A stretch of DNA of 64,000 nt from Carnegiea gigantea (GCA_029747015.1 JAKOGI010000353.1:239001-303000), one strand, 5' to 3'; shown: positions 23,476-35,477, numbered from the stretch's first letter. Program-made: numbers and translations. Notes: generated by a model from the sequence alone, not told the origin.

Positions 23476-24893
23476 GGGTTAGCAAATGTGGTTACCGATC
23501 ATCTATCTTGCCTAGGCCCCAAAGGTGCTCCTAGTAAAGAGCTCCCCATTGATGACTCTTTCCCAGATGAGCAACTCTTCGCCATTTCCCACCAAGCTAC
23601 CCCACGGTATGCTGATTTGGTCAACTTTAAAGTGTGCAGGGTGCTACCTCTAGAATTATCCTATCAACAGAGGAAGAAATTCCTTTCTAATGCTACATAC
23701 TATGTCTGGGAAAAGCCTTTTCTTTACAACCTTTGTGGAGATGGGATTTATAAAAGATGCTTGCCTGAAGATGAAGTCCGTAGTGTCTTGCACCATTGCC
23801 ATGCTTCAACCTATGGTGGACACTTTGGACCAGATAAAACGATTGTGAAAGTATTCCAAGTAGGCTTTTATTGGCTCACACTTTTCAAGGATGCAAGAAA
23901 GTTTGCCATGACTTGTGATAGATGTCAGAGAACGGAGAACATTACCAAGTAGCATGAAAATGCCTTAGAGTGGCATACTTGAGGTGGAGTTGTTTGATAT
24001 ATGAGGGATTGACTTCATGGGTCCTTTTCATCCTTCTCATAACAATCTTTACATTCTTGCGGCAGTTGACTATGTTTCTAAGTGGGTGGAAGCCATTGCC
24101 AGCCCAACAAATGATTGCAGGGTTGTCATCAAGTTCCTCAAGAAGAATATTTTCACAAGGTTTAGCATGCCAAGAGCTCTTATAAATGACAATAGAATAC
24201 ACTTTTGCAACAAGCCTCTTGAGTCACTATTGAAAAAATATGGGGTGTTTCATAAGGCTACTATGCCTTACCATCTCCAAACAAGTGGGCAAGTAGAGCT
24301 CTCGAATCGAGAATTGAAGAGCATATTGGAAAAAACAGTGAATCGGTCCTGTAAAGTTTGATCTCTCAAACTTGATGATGCTCTTCGGGCTTATCGCACT
24401 GCCTACAAGACTCCTCTAGGCACTACTTCATACCGGTTGGTGTTCGGGAAGTCTTGTCACTTGCCAGTAGACATGAAATATAAGGCATATTGAGCTACAA
24501 AGACACTCAATTTTGATCTTAAAGTAGCCGGAGAATGGAGATTCTTGCAATTGAATGAGTTAGATGAACTATGGTTGGAGGCCCATGAGACTTCACGCAT
24601 CTACAAAGACCAAACTAAGAAATGGCATGATAAACATATTATAAAGAAGAGGTTTGAAAAAGGCAACATGGTCCTATTATTCAATTCGAGATTAAGATTA
24701 TTTTCAGACAAGCTGAAATCCTTGTGGTTGGGACCATTTTAAGTCACCAAAGTTCAACCTAGTGGAGCAGTTGAAGGATGGAGTGAGTCTACCAGTGTGT
24801 TCATAGTCAATAGACGGCGACTAAAATCATATCTTGTGAGACAACCTATTGATAAAGCTAATATCCATACACTCATTGATTCGGATCAAGTAT
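23471..24893 (+). pseudogene. Athila RNase H end and integrase
   Basis: The first frame (to 23952) opens with VVTDHLSCL, the end of the RNase H domain, and runs into the zinc-binding integrase N-terminus: CHASTYGGHFGPDKT, then CDRCQR with both cysteines of the HHCC finger. The catalytic core shifts frame near 23960. IDFMGPF carries the first Asp around 24010, and the frame 24017-24361 holds the second Asp (residue 58) and the Glu (residue 94) with exactly 35 residues between them, the DX35E spacing. After a stop at 24361 the frame goes on with LDDALRAYRTAYKTPLGT, and the C-terminal frame 24545-24742 ends with LKSLWLGPF. It is the best-preserved protein of the Athila element, but not intact. 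Confidence 0.88.
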
Positions 24894-25603
24894 AAAAGTA
24901 TGGTTAAGCTCTTGACCTTAAAAGAGTGCTTGTTGGGAGACAACCCATACCCCTTTTCATTTCTTAGGTTTGATTTTCATGATTTTTGTGGTTGTTCTAA
25001 AAAAATGAAAATAAAAGAAACACCAAAATAAAAAAGAGACACAAAAAAATAAAAAATGAGACAAGGATAAGAATAAAAAAAAAGAGGGAAAATAAAATTG
25101 TTGGCACCACAGCCAGCAGCCCAGAACCGCGGCCGTGGGGTGCTAAATTAGGAAATTAAAAAAAATTCTGGTGTCAACAGACACCAGGTTGGCCCGTGGC
25201 CACTGCCACGGACCATTATGCACTGTTACGGGCCGCGGTAAAAGGTTTTGACCACGGCGACCTCCATTTTCACCAAAATTCATCTTCTTCTTTGACTCTT
25301 TCTCTCTCTACCTTCCTCTTTCTCTCTCTAAACCACCATTACTACACCTTCAATCCTCCCTCATTTCTTCTCATTTTTACTCCATTTTCACTTAAAATCC
25401 TTCCACTTCACTTAATCCTTCTCTTTCTTCCACAAATTACATCTCCTTCTTCTTTTTCTTCAAACTCATCTCACCTTCACCCATCCACCATAATCATCTT
25501 TTTCTCTCTCTAATTCTTCTTCTTTTTACTTAAATTCTTCATTTTTCTTCCTTAAATTTTATTATTTAGGTTAAAGTTTCAATTTTCATTTCATTTTGCA
25601 ACA
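24894..25603 (+). other. Athila spacer between pol and the post-pol ORF
   Basis: Starts with an A-rich stretch (24995-25100). A GC-rich patch follows with repeated CCACGG/CCGTGG-type short inverted words (25110-25260), then a C/T-rich tract (25265-25590) resembling a 5' leader. The frame 25196-25513 is low-complexity Leu/Phe/Ser and unlikely to be coding. Confidence 0.55.
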
Positions 25604-26842
25604 ATGACACCAACCAAAAGACAAAGGAGTGTCAAGGAGATTGGATCATTAAGCCAAGCACCGTCTCAACCTCGACAGACCTCCCGAACCTCCACCAATG
25701 CTCAAGCCCAAGGTAACATTCCTAATCCTCTTAGTTTAACCAACCCCGATCATGTTGCTAGATATAATTGTTTGAATGAACGCATGATTATGGCAACTCG
25801 TTATTATGATAAGGAATTATTAGCACATTTAGGAATGTTAGATGATATTAGGTGGTTGTTTGCATAGGGTAGTATGGGACACTTTATAGAAATAAAAGAG
25901 CATACATACCGGGACCTGAACTTCAAGTTCCTGAGTACACTTCATGTTGAGGTCACTAGAGAGCCTTAATGTCAAGCCGGATACATTTCATTTTATTTAC
26001 AAAGACAATTATATAAGTTGAACTTAGGTACCTTCAATAGTATATTCGGTTTTTCACCTAGTATGGATTTACCGAACCGATATATCCCCCGCAAATTCAG
26101 GCAAGCTTTTGGGAAGTGTTAGGTACAGCACTAGTTCATCTAAATGCACACATATTAGGAACCCTTGCATTAGGTAGCTCAACGTATACTAGCTTGTTGT
26201 TTCTTTGCTCAGGATGATGGTCTGAATGTCCCCAGATTATCTGAGTTGTATTTCTTGTCCTGCATGCTTTACGGTGTCCAGCTTGACCCCATATCATTTT
26301 TGGCTAGGCAATTGTATATTGCTGCTGTTAGCACTATAGGATAGTCATAAGTGGTATTGTGACAACTATTGCTAGATTTTTGGGAATTGAGCCCAACCCT
26401 AAGGATAGAGTCTCTGGGTCCAAGCGGCTTGATCAAGCCACTTTTGAAATCATGAACTTTTGTAAAGTAGAATCTGGGCGTTTGTGCTGGATTTACCCTG
26501 GGGATTGGCTTCTACTACTTTCCAATGTTGATCGAACCACCTTACTTCGTCGGGCTAACCTTTATTGGGTACCTGGCAATGCTGAGGTTGTTCAGGCCGC
26601 ACCCCCTCCACCCCCTTATTCTAGTCAAGTCGTACTTAGCTCTTCCTCCCAACCGCCCCCTACTGACTATGCTGACCTGCAAGCCACCCTTAGATCTATT
26701 CAGGAAGGGCAAGTGCCCCTTTGAGCTTATGTTGCTTTTGAGAATGCCACTCTTCGTGACTTTGTCCAAGAGCGCCACAACGAGCTCCGTGGGATGCTTG
26801 CTACCTAGACTCAATATTTACATAACTATAGGGCTTATTTAG
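25604..26842 (+). pseudogene. Athila post-pol ORF (ATHILA ORF-type protein) pseudogene
   Basis: Many Athila-lineage elements carry an extra ORF beside pol, discussed as env-like or grouped as the ATHILA ORF-1 family; its role is not established. Here it begins MTPTKRQRSVKEIG at 25604 with a Ser/Gln/Pro-rich head and YNCLNERMIMATRYYDKELL, with the first frame ending at 25867. Further islands include LSELYFLSCMLYGVQLDPIS (about 26235-26290) and the frame 26359-26724 with GIEPNPKDRVSGSKRLDQAT and GRLCWIYPGDWLLLL, ending in a proline-rich tail. Several stops and frameshifts break it. No signal peptide or clear membrane segment is visible, so an envelope role is not supported by this copy. Confidence 0.7.
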
Positions 26843-28698
26843 AGACGGGGTGAGATTGGCATATCCCTTATGACCACCCACCCTATCCTCCTCCCCCACC
26901 TCCTTTCTGATTGCTTTTTGCTACTCCCTTCCCTTTTTCTACTATGTGCCCACATTGAGGGCAATTTGTTGTTCAAACATGGGGGAGTTAATCATTATAT
27001 TTGGCGTTTGATGTCTTATTTGGTTTGGTGTGCTTATGTATTGTATATATTGTTTTTGATAGTTTTTGGAGTTTCATTGTAGGTTTTAATCTTATTTGGT
27101 TAAAAGCATTTTAGAAGCATATTTATTTTTTGTTTCCTTCTTTTCATTCTAGATTGCATTTTAGTTTTTTTTTTCTTAGTCTCGTTTCATAAGTTTAGCA
27201 TTTTTTAAGGATTACATTGTTATTAGGAGCATGCATATAAAAATTAACAAAAAAAATTATTAAAAAAATGAAAAGAATAAAAAAAATGAATAAAGAAAAG
27301 AGAAAAAAAAATCCTCCGATGATGATTTTTGTAAACTAGGTAGACTTCTTTAGTTCAGTTTGATACTTTGATTTGCCCAAATGTGCGCATAAAAATGTTT
27401 GAGAATGAGTTTGCGAAAATAAGCAATAAGCTTTATGTTTTGACCATATGTTGAGTGCGAGTTGATTATCCCATGACTCTTTACATGAATTTTGGCATGT
27501 GTTTACTAATGAGCTAGTTATGAACTTGGTAGATGTCCCGTGAGGCTTTGAGCTTTTAGAGATTATTTATCAATTTGGTCTCATGTTTCTTTCATGTGTG
27601 AATCTTCCTTGACATCATTTCTCTAGAACTTACTTTGATTCTCATTTAAGATCACATTTCGAATATGCATTTAGGCAATATGATTCAGGCATTCTTTGAC
27701 TTGTTTAACCCAACGACCAAAAACCACCTTTGTTGCGTATTATATCCCTTGCTATTTCCTTTGAGCTTATATCTGCTTTTCTTGATTTGATCCTCCTACT
27801 ATAGCCTATGGCCAAATGATTATCTCACCCTTAAGCTAAGACTAGAGGAGCATTTCATTCTTTTGCATCCAGTTTGATTGGGAGCTAGTAAGGTATATTG
27901 AGATCTTTTTAGTGGATTTGGTTGTTTGGTGAAGGGATGTGTGATCTTGTTTGATAAAAGAAAATCCCTTGTCTTTTTGTATAAAGTTTAGAGAAGAGTT
28001 GACATTCAAAGTTTGGTATGGATTTCCCTTGGCTAACTCTTTTGAAAAGATAAAAACAAACAAACAAACAAAAAAGAAAAAAAAGAAAAAAAAGAAAAAG
28101 AAAAGAGAATAAGATAAAAAGTGTTAGCCTTGTTGGGATTATAAAATATTTATGACTTTCGACTCTTTGTCTCTTCAATTGAGGCTTAGTCTATGGCTTC
28201 TAGCTGCATATTTTCAAAACATTTGTTCCCCTCTTACCTTTACCCATGGCCCTATTGCAATCTTATGAAAGTCTTCATGATTATCTAGTGTGGTTGCATT
28301 TTAGTGATGGCGAATTAGAGAGCCTTGTCAAGCTTATGGAAGATTTGAGTCGACGGAATGAGAATTGAGGGAACCTTCATATATTATTTTCAAACACATG
28401 AGTGATGAGTTCCACATTACTATAGTGAGGTTCCATCGGCATTGCTAGCTCCATTTGTTTCATATGCTAAATAATTGTAATTGATGATTTAGGGGGATTG
28501 ATTCAAATTTGACATTGTGTTATATCAAGTGGTTTTGAAAAATTTCATTTCATAGTCTATTTGCTAAATGATTTTTGCGTCTTTTGGGGCTAAATTTGGA
28601 TCGATTTTGCCATTGAAATGCTACCTATGTATATCCTAGGGAGGTTTTGAATCATTTTTGGTTTTAGCACTGCTTAGGGACAAGCAACAGTTTACACT
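26843..28698 (+). other. Athila 3' noncoding region
   Basis: Long AT-rich region with no protein similarity. It includes GGGCAATTTGTTGTTCAAACATGGGGGAG (26959-26987), a recurring landmark after the last ORF in Athila-type elements, and an A-rich simple repeat of AAAC/AAAG units at 28045-28105. It ends with GGGACAAGCAACAG (28678-28690) and a degraded polypurine tract next to the 3' LTR. Confidence 0.6.
28045..28105. repeat. A-rich simple repeat (AAAC/AAAG units)
   Basis: Runs of AAACAAAC followed by AAAAGAAA units within the Athila 3' region. It creates a low-complexity Phe-rich ORF on the minus strand that is not a gene. Confidence 0.9.
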
Positions 28699-29944
28699 TG
28701 ATAAGTGCCCATCGTATATATCATTTTAGGGTCATTTTGCTATATTTTTAGGAGAATTATGTGCTTTAAGCTACCATTTATACTCCTATTCTCAATTTAT
28801 ACTTGGGTATGATTTTTTCTATATTTTGTAAGAATTTGGATATTTTAACCTAGCATTTGACCCTCATTTGAGTATATTTGACCCCCACGGATGCCCCTGA
28901 GTTGCTGTGCTCGTGGAGCAAGAGAAGAGTATAAAATTTGGTTCCAGTCAAGACCATGGTCCAACCGTAGTGCCTACCACGGACTGTGGTGAGCTATGTA
29001 ACTGTGGCATCTTCATTTTCCTTTGGCTGTGTGGCTGAAAATCCTCATGTTCTTCTTTATAAACTCGTCCCTCAGCAGCTGAACAAGGAGAAGCATAGCA
29101 TAGATAGTCCATTTCCTTCCCAAATTTTACTCTTTTTAGTTAGGGTTTTTAGTTTGCTTTTATGCAAGTGAGAATCTTGAGTGAGGAGTTCAATTTTGTT
29201 AGCAATTTGAAGACTTTGTTGAAGGCTGTCTTAGTCAAGCCCCTCCCTCTTAGATTTCGCTGAATCGATTGGTTAGTTGTTTAATTTTTAATCATGAGTG
29301 GGTAGTTTATCTTGTCTAGGGATTTGTTCGTTAACGGAAGGGTAGTTCGATCATGTCATAATCAATAGAATTATGCTTTTGTTTCATGATTGGTTTGATT
29401 TCGTTTTATCAAGTGATTATCATGTTGTGAGTGGATTTTGGCCAAATTTTGCTTCCACACTTGAAACAGTTGATAAAAAACTAAAAGGTGAAATTTGATT
29501 GTTAGACTGCTTGATAAGACCTAATATAGAGATGACTCGAAAGAGAGATTTGCATGTTGGGAGGACTTGAGAGAGTAATCAAAAATACTGAACTTAAATT
29601 AAGACAAATTAGTTTGAAAGAACGACTTTTGCTTTGTTTAGGCAATTTGATTGATTTCGAAAGAATAGACTAAATTTTAGATAGATTGCAATTCCTCGAA
29701 ATTATCCTATTAGAGTAAAGTGCATGTTAATCATATTGATCCAATACCTTTCTTAACTGCATAAATCCCTAGGCGTTTCTTCTTGATTGAATTCAGAATC
29801 AGTTAATTAGAAGTTGTTAAATTAAATCCTCGATTAAGTTATTGCTTAGCATTATCTGATAGAAAGAACTCGGTAGATTACTTTGGTCCCTGAGAACGAG
29901 ATTTTATTTATACTACGACACCCGTGCCCTTGCGGTAATGGTCA
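28699..29944 (+). repeat. Athila 3' LTR
   Basis: Begins TGATAAGTGCCC and ends GCGGTAATGGTCA, aligning with 6770-8017. TATAAAATTT near 28930 and TTTATAAACTC near 29057 are possible core promoter boxes. The terminal CA is kept here. Confidence 0.9.
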
Positions 29945-29949
29945 AAGAA
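29945..29949. repeat. Target-site duplication AAGAA, right flank of Athila element
   Basis: Repeats 6765-6769 and is followed by ATTAGAAG, which continues the pararetrovirus reading frame (EEIR) interrupted at 6769. Confidence 0.9.
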
Positions 29950-30235
29950 ATTAGAAGAAAACTGGATACAAACATGAATGACGGCGAAATCAATGAGATT
30001 GGAAAAGAACCCAACATAGACAAAATCGAATTCAATCTAATTAACAGCGTCATTCCTAAACCTGAAGAATTTGGTGAATCTTCAAGAAGAAATATCCATT
30101 TTATGAGACTTAAATATATTCAACCAGAAGGTACGACTAACTTTTCCTTTGGCTCATCCCAAGGAAAGGCACATGCTTTGAAGATATTAATCTTACCCCA
30201 ATTAGCCAAGCGAATTACATCCTAAGCATCGATGG
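29950..30235 (+). pseudogene. Pararetrovirus copy B, region upstream of the coat protein
   Basis: An open frame (29938-30225) contains NEIGKEPNIDKIEFNLINSV and SSRRNIHFMRLKYIQPEGT, matching copy A minus-strand text at 2874-2990 for the first part. The first few codons derive from the end of the Athila LTR. No known domain was recognised. Confidence 0.6.
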
Positions 30236-30299
30236 AGCTCGTAATAGAGAAGAAATATTTGAACATTGAAAAATAGGTATGAATAGTATCCTCAACTTG

Positions 30300-31200
30300 A
30301 ATACCACATGGACAGGTGAAAATTTTCTAGAATTATATAGAGCATAATTTGTTCGGCATTATAGCCGACTGGTATGACTCATTAGATAAGGAAGGTAAAA
30401 ATATATTAAGAATAATGAAAAAACCAGCTTCTATATTCAAAAAACTGTGCAAGAAAATCGAAATTGAATTTATTGAAGCTAAACTTAATTCCGAAGAAAA
30501 AGTTAGACAGTGGCAAATAAAGACTAATAACATAGAGATTTGGGACATGAGATATCTAAAAATTATACCGTTGAATTTAGTCAATATTATTACAAAATTG
30601 GCCATAATAAAACCAATCTTGATATATTTTATGACAAATTATCTTATCCAATAAATTCCATAATCAATGAAAAATATATTACATGGCTTGAAACGCCAGA
30701 TGTCATTGATACCCTTAGTGCAAGAATCTTTCATTTAAAAAAATCATTCAATGATCAATTTCTTGATCTCCAAAAATAAAAGAAAATGAAGAAACAATTT
30801 TTAACCTCATGGGATAATCCTCATCAATTGGGAAATGAACCTGAGAAGAGATGAAAGAGAAAATTTTATAAGAAAAAGAGTTTAATAAGCAAAGTAGATG
30901 GAAATACAAAAGAAAATATTATAACAAGCCAAGGCCCAAAGGGCAAAATTTTTTTAGAAAAGCTACTTATTTTCCATTAGAAAAAAACAACTGTAAGTAT
31001 TAGGCATGCAGAGAAGTATGACATTATACAAACGAATGCAAAAAACAGGAAGATAACAAGCTTATTAAAACATTAGGTAGTTTAGATTGTTTTGAGATTA
31101 GCAAAGAAAAAGCACGAGACGTTGTCCTGAAAAACAACAGGGAATTGTTCATAGAGTAGTAAAAGATGACTATGGAGAACGTAATTATGAAGAAACTAGT
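30300..31200 (+). pseudogene. Pararetrovirus copy B coat protein-like region
   Basis: Would encode the capsid subunit. The frame 30349-30654 gives IIADWYDSLDKEGKNILRIM and FKKLCKKIEIEF; a frameshift near 30560 leads to the frame 30540-30779 with EFSQYYYKIGHNKTNLD. The Lys/Arg-rich RNA- or DNA-binding stretch follows (30780-30970). At 30985-31035 lies a knuckle relic in which the cysteine lost from copy A is still present, but two other positions have turned into stops or lost their ligand. The two copies have thus decayed independently. Comparing them is the only reason the knuckle can be called with confidence. Confidence 0.75.
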
Positions 31201-31379
31201 CGAATGTTGGAAAGCAGTTCAATTAGTCTTGACAGCCTTCAAGGAGAAGAATTTATAAGATAATGAGAATAAAGATGTCAAATGAGATTGGATTCTTTCT
31301 ATAATTCAAAAAAATATGATCTATAAAAAATCTTTCTTTTAATTAAAGAATAAGTATGTATGTGAAATGATGGAAGGAG

Positions 31380-32195
31380 ATTTAGAGATAAAAGACTGTG
31401 AATATGATGAGGGAGAAGTTAATCTCATTAATTGAGAAACATCCTTAAGCATAACAAAGATAGATAGCATAGGTATATCCATGTTGAAAGTGTCCAAGTT
31501 CAAATTATTCCACTAGAGTATTATAGCAAAGATATTGACCTTTATGCCTTGCTCTATAATATTAGACATACTAAGTTTAATAACCAAATTATCACATGGA
31601 TCAAGACCAATGTCTGCAATGGATTGGTAGGATCCAATTGCCGACTTAGATATTATGTGAGCCTAAAAAATGAATTTGCCAAAAACATCCTATCTCATAA
31701 GATAAAAACTGTTGGGATAGACATAAAGAGAGAAGGTTACCCACTAACGATATTTTAGAAAATAATCTATGAATTAGATAATACTATAGACCCAAAGACT
31801 AAGATAACAATGATAGACGTAGAAATACTTAAAAGTCCTACTCCAATGCAAAAATTTTAAAGGATAAAATCCAATCTGTAAGAGATAAAAATCGATAGGT
31901 ATTGGATATCTAGCTTTCTAAAAATCATTAAGAAGAACGTAATAAAAATCAATGAGAATGGAAAAATTACCATTACACACAATTATTAAGAAGCATGATT
32001 GTAAGATCATAATGGGGAAAAGGATCTTCAATGGCTTAAAAAAAGTTAAAGAAGATGATACAATTAGTATGACCAGTGAAATAAGTAGAATGGATTTTGA
32101 ATCCACAAGACACAGTATAGATCAAAATATGAGTTCAGATAAAAAAGTCACTCATACAAAACAAGAACCAATAATGAGCCAATTTATGGGATGAA
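31380..32195 (+). pseudogene. Pararetrovirus copy B, candidate movement-protein region
   Basis: Frames around 31490-31860 contain KDIDLYALLYNIRHTKFNNQ, then a TNVCNGLVGSNCRLRYYVSL stretch and KTVGIDIKREGYPLTIF. This is a beta-rich, Gly/Asn-containing block of the kind seen in 30K-type viral movement proteins. A further open frame at 31952-32194 is lysine-rich with a charged tail (KKVKEDDTISMTSEISRMDF). The movement-protein call is tentative and is based on overall character and on its place between coat protein and protease/RT. No diagnostic motif was proven. Confidence 0.4.
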
Positions 32196-32780
32196 TTAAT
32201 CTAGAATACCATTACGGAGATATGTTATGAAGCCACTAATACTAATCCTAATAGCATTTATACACCAATATATATATGTTTAGAGAGGTATAATAGATAT
32301 GAATTGTGTGCTTATATTAATAATGGATGTTCTGTCTGTTTTGAAAAACGATCTTTATTTCTAGAATTTATGTGGAAAAAGTCAAGAATCTTTTACAAAT
32401 AAGAATTGCTGATAATAGCATAATGAGTCACAACTAAGCCATAGAGGGTTATCCATAGAAATAGGATGAGTCTGTCTATGGGTTGTTGATCAATCCTCCC
32501 ATGATATGATTATTAGAAACAATTTTCAAAGGCCGCATTCTTTATGCACACAGACCATAACCAAATCATAGTTACAACAAATGGTCACTTGGTTCTTATT
32601 GATAAATTAAATAAAGCATAAACTCATCAGAAAAGTGCGTTTACAGCAGCCAACGTGGTAAGAAGATAATCCCTGCACAACATGAGATAGCACTAACAAT
32701 CTCACTATTTGAGTTATCTATTAAAGAGCATACTGCTAAACAACAAGAAGAACTATATAAAGAAGTCTACTATTGTAACC
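32196..32780 (+). pseudogene. Pararetrovirus copy B, decayed protease region
   Basis: Lies between the candidate movement-protein region and the reverse transcriptase, where caulimovirids have an aspartic protease. Short readable pieces occur, but no D-T/S-G motif was found. Assigned by position only. Confidence 0.35.
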
Positions 32781-33520
32781 ATCTTAAAATTTGGGACAAA
32801 GATAAGACATTTGCAAATATTACTTTGCTAAACCTAATACTATCATCCGAGTTAAACAAATGGCGTATACATACCAAGATATCCAGGAATTTGATAAGCA
32901 AATCAAAGAACTTTTTGATAAAGGGTTAATCAGAAATAGTAAGATTCCTCACACAAATCCTACTTTCATCGTAAGAAATCATGCTAAAGCAAAAAGGGAA
33001 AAAGTTAGAATGTAATCAATTACAAAGAGTTTAATGATAATACTGTCTTTGATGGTGACTATATTCCTATAAAACTGTTCTTTTCAATAGAACTCAAGGA
33101 GTCTCTTGGCTCTCAAAAATAGATTACAAAAGTGGATATTGGCAAATAAAGGTGGATGCAGAAAGCATTCCTTTGAATGCTTTTAGTACCCAGAAGGATA
33201 TTACGAGTGGATAGTAATGCCATTTGGTCTTAAAAATGCACATCAAAGATTTCAAAGAATATTGGACAACATCTCAAAGATCTTAATCACTGTTGTTTGA
33301 TTTACATCAATGATATTCTTGTCTTTTCTAAGGTCATAGAACAGCACAAAGATGACGTTCTTATTACCACTCAAAAGTGCATTGATCATGGTATTACTTT
33401 GGTAAAAATAAGGGCATGTATGCTAAATAAGAAATAGAGTTTTTCGGTCTAGAAATAAAAGTTGAACAAATCATCTTATAAAAGCATATCTTAGAAAAGA
33501 TAGAAATTTCCCTAAGAAGA
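32781..33520 (+). pseudogene. Pararetrovirus copy B reverse transcriptase
   Basis: Copies the viral pregenomic RNA into DNA in functional relatives. Readable motifs, in several frames, are: a pre-finger segment with IKELFDKGLIRNSKIPHTNP (about 32905-32965) and a YYEWIVMPFGLKNAHQRFQR box (about 33199-33258). The catalytic box reads YINDILVFSK, with YIND at 33303-33314 where YIDD is required, so the first catalytic aspartate is Asn. The order and the MPFGLKNA box identify a Ty3/caulimovirid type RT. Frameshifts and stops occur every 100-200 bases. Confidence 0.85.
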
Positions 33521-34120
33521 TAGAAGATAGGAATCATTTAGAAAGATTTCTTAGATGTCCTATCTATGCTTAAGATTTCATTAAAGATTTAGCTAAATTG
33601 AGAAAACCATTATAGCAAAAGGTTAAGAAAGAAGTAAGTTGGACATGGAGTCCTTGTGATTCAAAGATTGTTCAAAACTTCAAAAAGATGTATGAAAATC
33701 TTCATGTTGTTGACTAACCTAATGGAGAAGAAGGTTTAATTCTTGAGATAGATGCCAGCAATAAGCACCGGAGTACAATATGGAAAATCAAGAAGGAGAA
33801 AAAGTCCACAAATATTACAATGAGAGTTTTAATTAGGCAAAATGCAACTATCCCACAATGGAAAAAGAAATCCTTGCAGTCATAATGAGTAATTGAAAAG
33901 TTCTCAATTTTTTTTAACCCCAAAACTTTTTCTAATTTGAACTGGTTGCAAATAAATACTTAGTTTTATGAAAAAAGAATTTTTTTATCAAAAAAATTAC
34001 AAGCGCAACGGCGATCCTGTGTTACCAATTATAGCTTGACCAGTTTTCTTTCTCTATTAAACATATACAAGAATCTAAGAACTCTCTAGTAAATATTTTA
34101 ACTTGTGTGCTTCCCAATGG
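33521..34120 (+). pseudogene. Pararetrovirus copy B RNase H remnant
   Basis: Contains the post-RT connection (RNHLERFLRCPIYA, about 33530) and the start of RNase H with LILEIDASNKHRSTIW at about 33741-33785, including the first acidic residue. Later motifs are not readable. In functional viruses this domain removes the RNA strand after reverse transcription. Confidence 0.65.
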
Positions 34121-34170
34121 TGATTATCAGAGTAGAACTCTTAATAATAAAGGAGGAAATTTAAAATGAA

Positions 34171-35142
34171 ATGTCATTACTGCTAGACTCAATTTCTCTT
34201 TCTAATAGAGTCCTTTTGGATACTTTGGAATTTCATAGCAAAAGTAGAGTTACAAATGAATTACCTAATATGTCCTCATGATATTCAAGCACAAATAAGT
34301 TCTTATGTTCAAGAAAAATATTTCAAAACTGGTATGCAAACCTACGTTGACTACTATTATAATTATTCTTATGATATTTGGGAGTCATGGAGTACTACAA
34401 TCGTCTTTCTTGATAGATCTAAAGTTGGTGATGTTAAATTTTCAACAAATTCAGTCCCTCCAGATGATCTCATCATGAAAGCCTGTGAATATATGATAGT
34501 AGCTTACCTCATGGAAATATCTTATCCGAAGTATCCCTTCTTAAGTACGACTAAGTTTCAAAAGTGTATGTTTAAAAGAATCCATTGGATTATCACCTCT
34601 CCTGATGGTCCAACAAAATTCCTGTGCAATAGAAGTCTAGATGTTGAGGTACATTGTGCAGTAAATGAGTATGAAAATGGAAAGACCAGACCATCCCATT
34701 GTCTTGTTCAATTAATTGATTTAAAATGACCTAATGATCAACGACAAGAATAGTTTTAAAACGACAAGACGTAGTTAGTGATGATGCTGTTTTAGCAAGA
34801 ACCATTTGTTTTTACAACATTTATCATCAAATGTGGCAACGATTGAATGAGAAAAAATATTAATGCATTGCAGAAACACTACTTTGATTTATCATGATGA
34901 ATTCAATAAATATACGAAGGAAGAAAGAGCTACTATAGAAGATGTCCTTGATTATCTGTTTGATGTTGGAATTGGAATGTTCTTATTGGAAAAAGGAGAA
35001 AGATATCTACATGAATTATTTAGAAAAATGGGATCTAAAGTATCTTGAACTTGATGAAGACTTTGATGATTATCTGGATAATAATGTACTGGAAGACCTT
35101 ATTGGAGATAAAAGTATGCAAAATCTTAATATGTATGACTAG
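34171..35142 (+). pseudogene. Unidentified ORF downstream of RNase H in pararetrovirus copy B
   Basis: A separate coding block of roughly 320 codons after RNase H. A start-like ATG at 34171 opens a frame reading MSLLLDSISLSNRVLLDTLE. A frameshift before about 34275 leads into the longest open frame in this copy, 34256-34729 (157 codons), with QISSYVQEKYFKTGMQTYVD and KACEYMIVAYLMEISYPKYP. A stop at 34729 and further shifts follow, and the block ends at 35142 in a strongly acidic tail (LDEDFDDYLDNN). It lies at the place where some caulimovirid genera have a transactivator/inclusion-body protein and where florendoviruses have an ORF2 of unknown role. I do not recognise the protein itself. No signal peptide, membrane segment or nucleotide-binding motif is visible. 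Confidence 0.6.
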
Positions 35143-35303
35143 TTTTGTTAGTATTAATTGCTCTGAAAAGTTGTTGCACGTTATGGCTATTTTGTCGAGT
35201 GCCAAGTCAGCAAAATGATATAGTCTGCTGTAGCCATGTAAAAGCATCCTATAATAGTATGTATGCTGTAGCAACTAGGGCATCCTATGTAGTCTATCTC
35301 CTC

Positions 35304-35310
35304 TATAAAA
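35304..35310 (+). promoter_or_regulatory. TATA box of the presumed pregenomic RNA promoter (copy B)
   Basis: TATAAAA inside TCTCCTCTATAAAAGGAGAA, 160 bases after the last ORF. A strong TATA box at this place, followed by an AG-rich start region and a leader, is the layout of caulimovirid pregenomic promoters. Transcription would begin near 35335-35340. Confidence 0.7.
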
Positions 35311-35471
35311 GGAGAAATTGAGTGTTGTGAAGCGACACAGTCATTTAAGCATACTTAAATAAAGGAGAAGTTGGAATTCTCTATTTCTCTATGAGCAAGC
35401 ACCTATGATAATCTTAAACTATAAGTCCTTCTTCAATCTTTTCATTGTAATATTTTCACTTGCACGCTTTC

Positions 35472-35477
35472 AATAAA
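35472..35477 (+). terminator. Poly(A) signal of pararetrovirus copy B
   Basis: AATAAA about 135 bases downstream of the presumed start site, preceded by a T-rich stretch (35430-35465). In caulimovirids the poly(A) signal lies in the leader just after the promoter, giving a terminally redundant RNA. The arrangement here fits that. Confidence 0.6.

Noticed and set aside
25110..25260. GC-rich short inverted words CCACGG/CCGTGG as a possible regulatory hairpin or miRNA precursor
   Set aside because: No long continuous stem could be drawn; similar words also occur in the Athila LTR, so it is family sequence.
30333..30605. 90-codon ORF antisense to the pararetrovirus coat region
   Set aside because: A shadow of the plus-strand coat-protein text, which matches copy A in the other frame.
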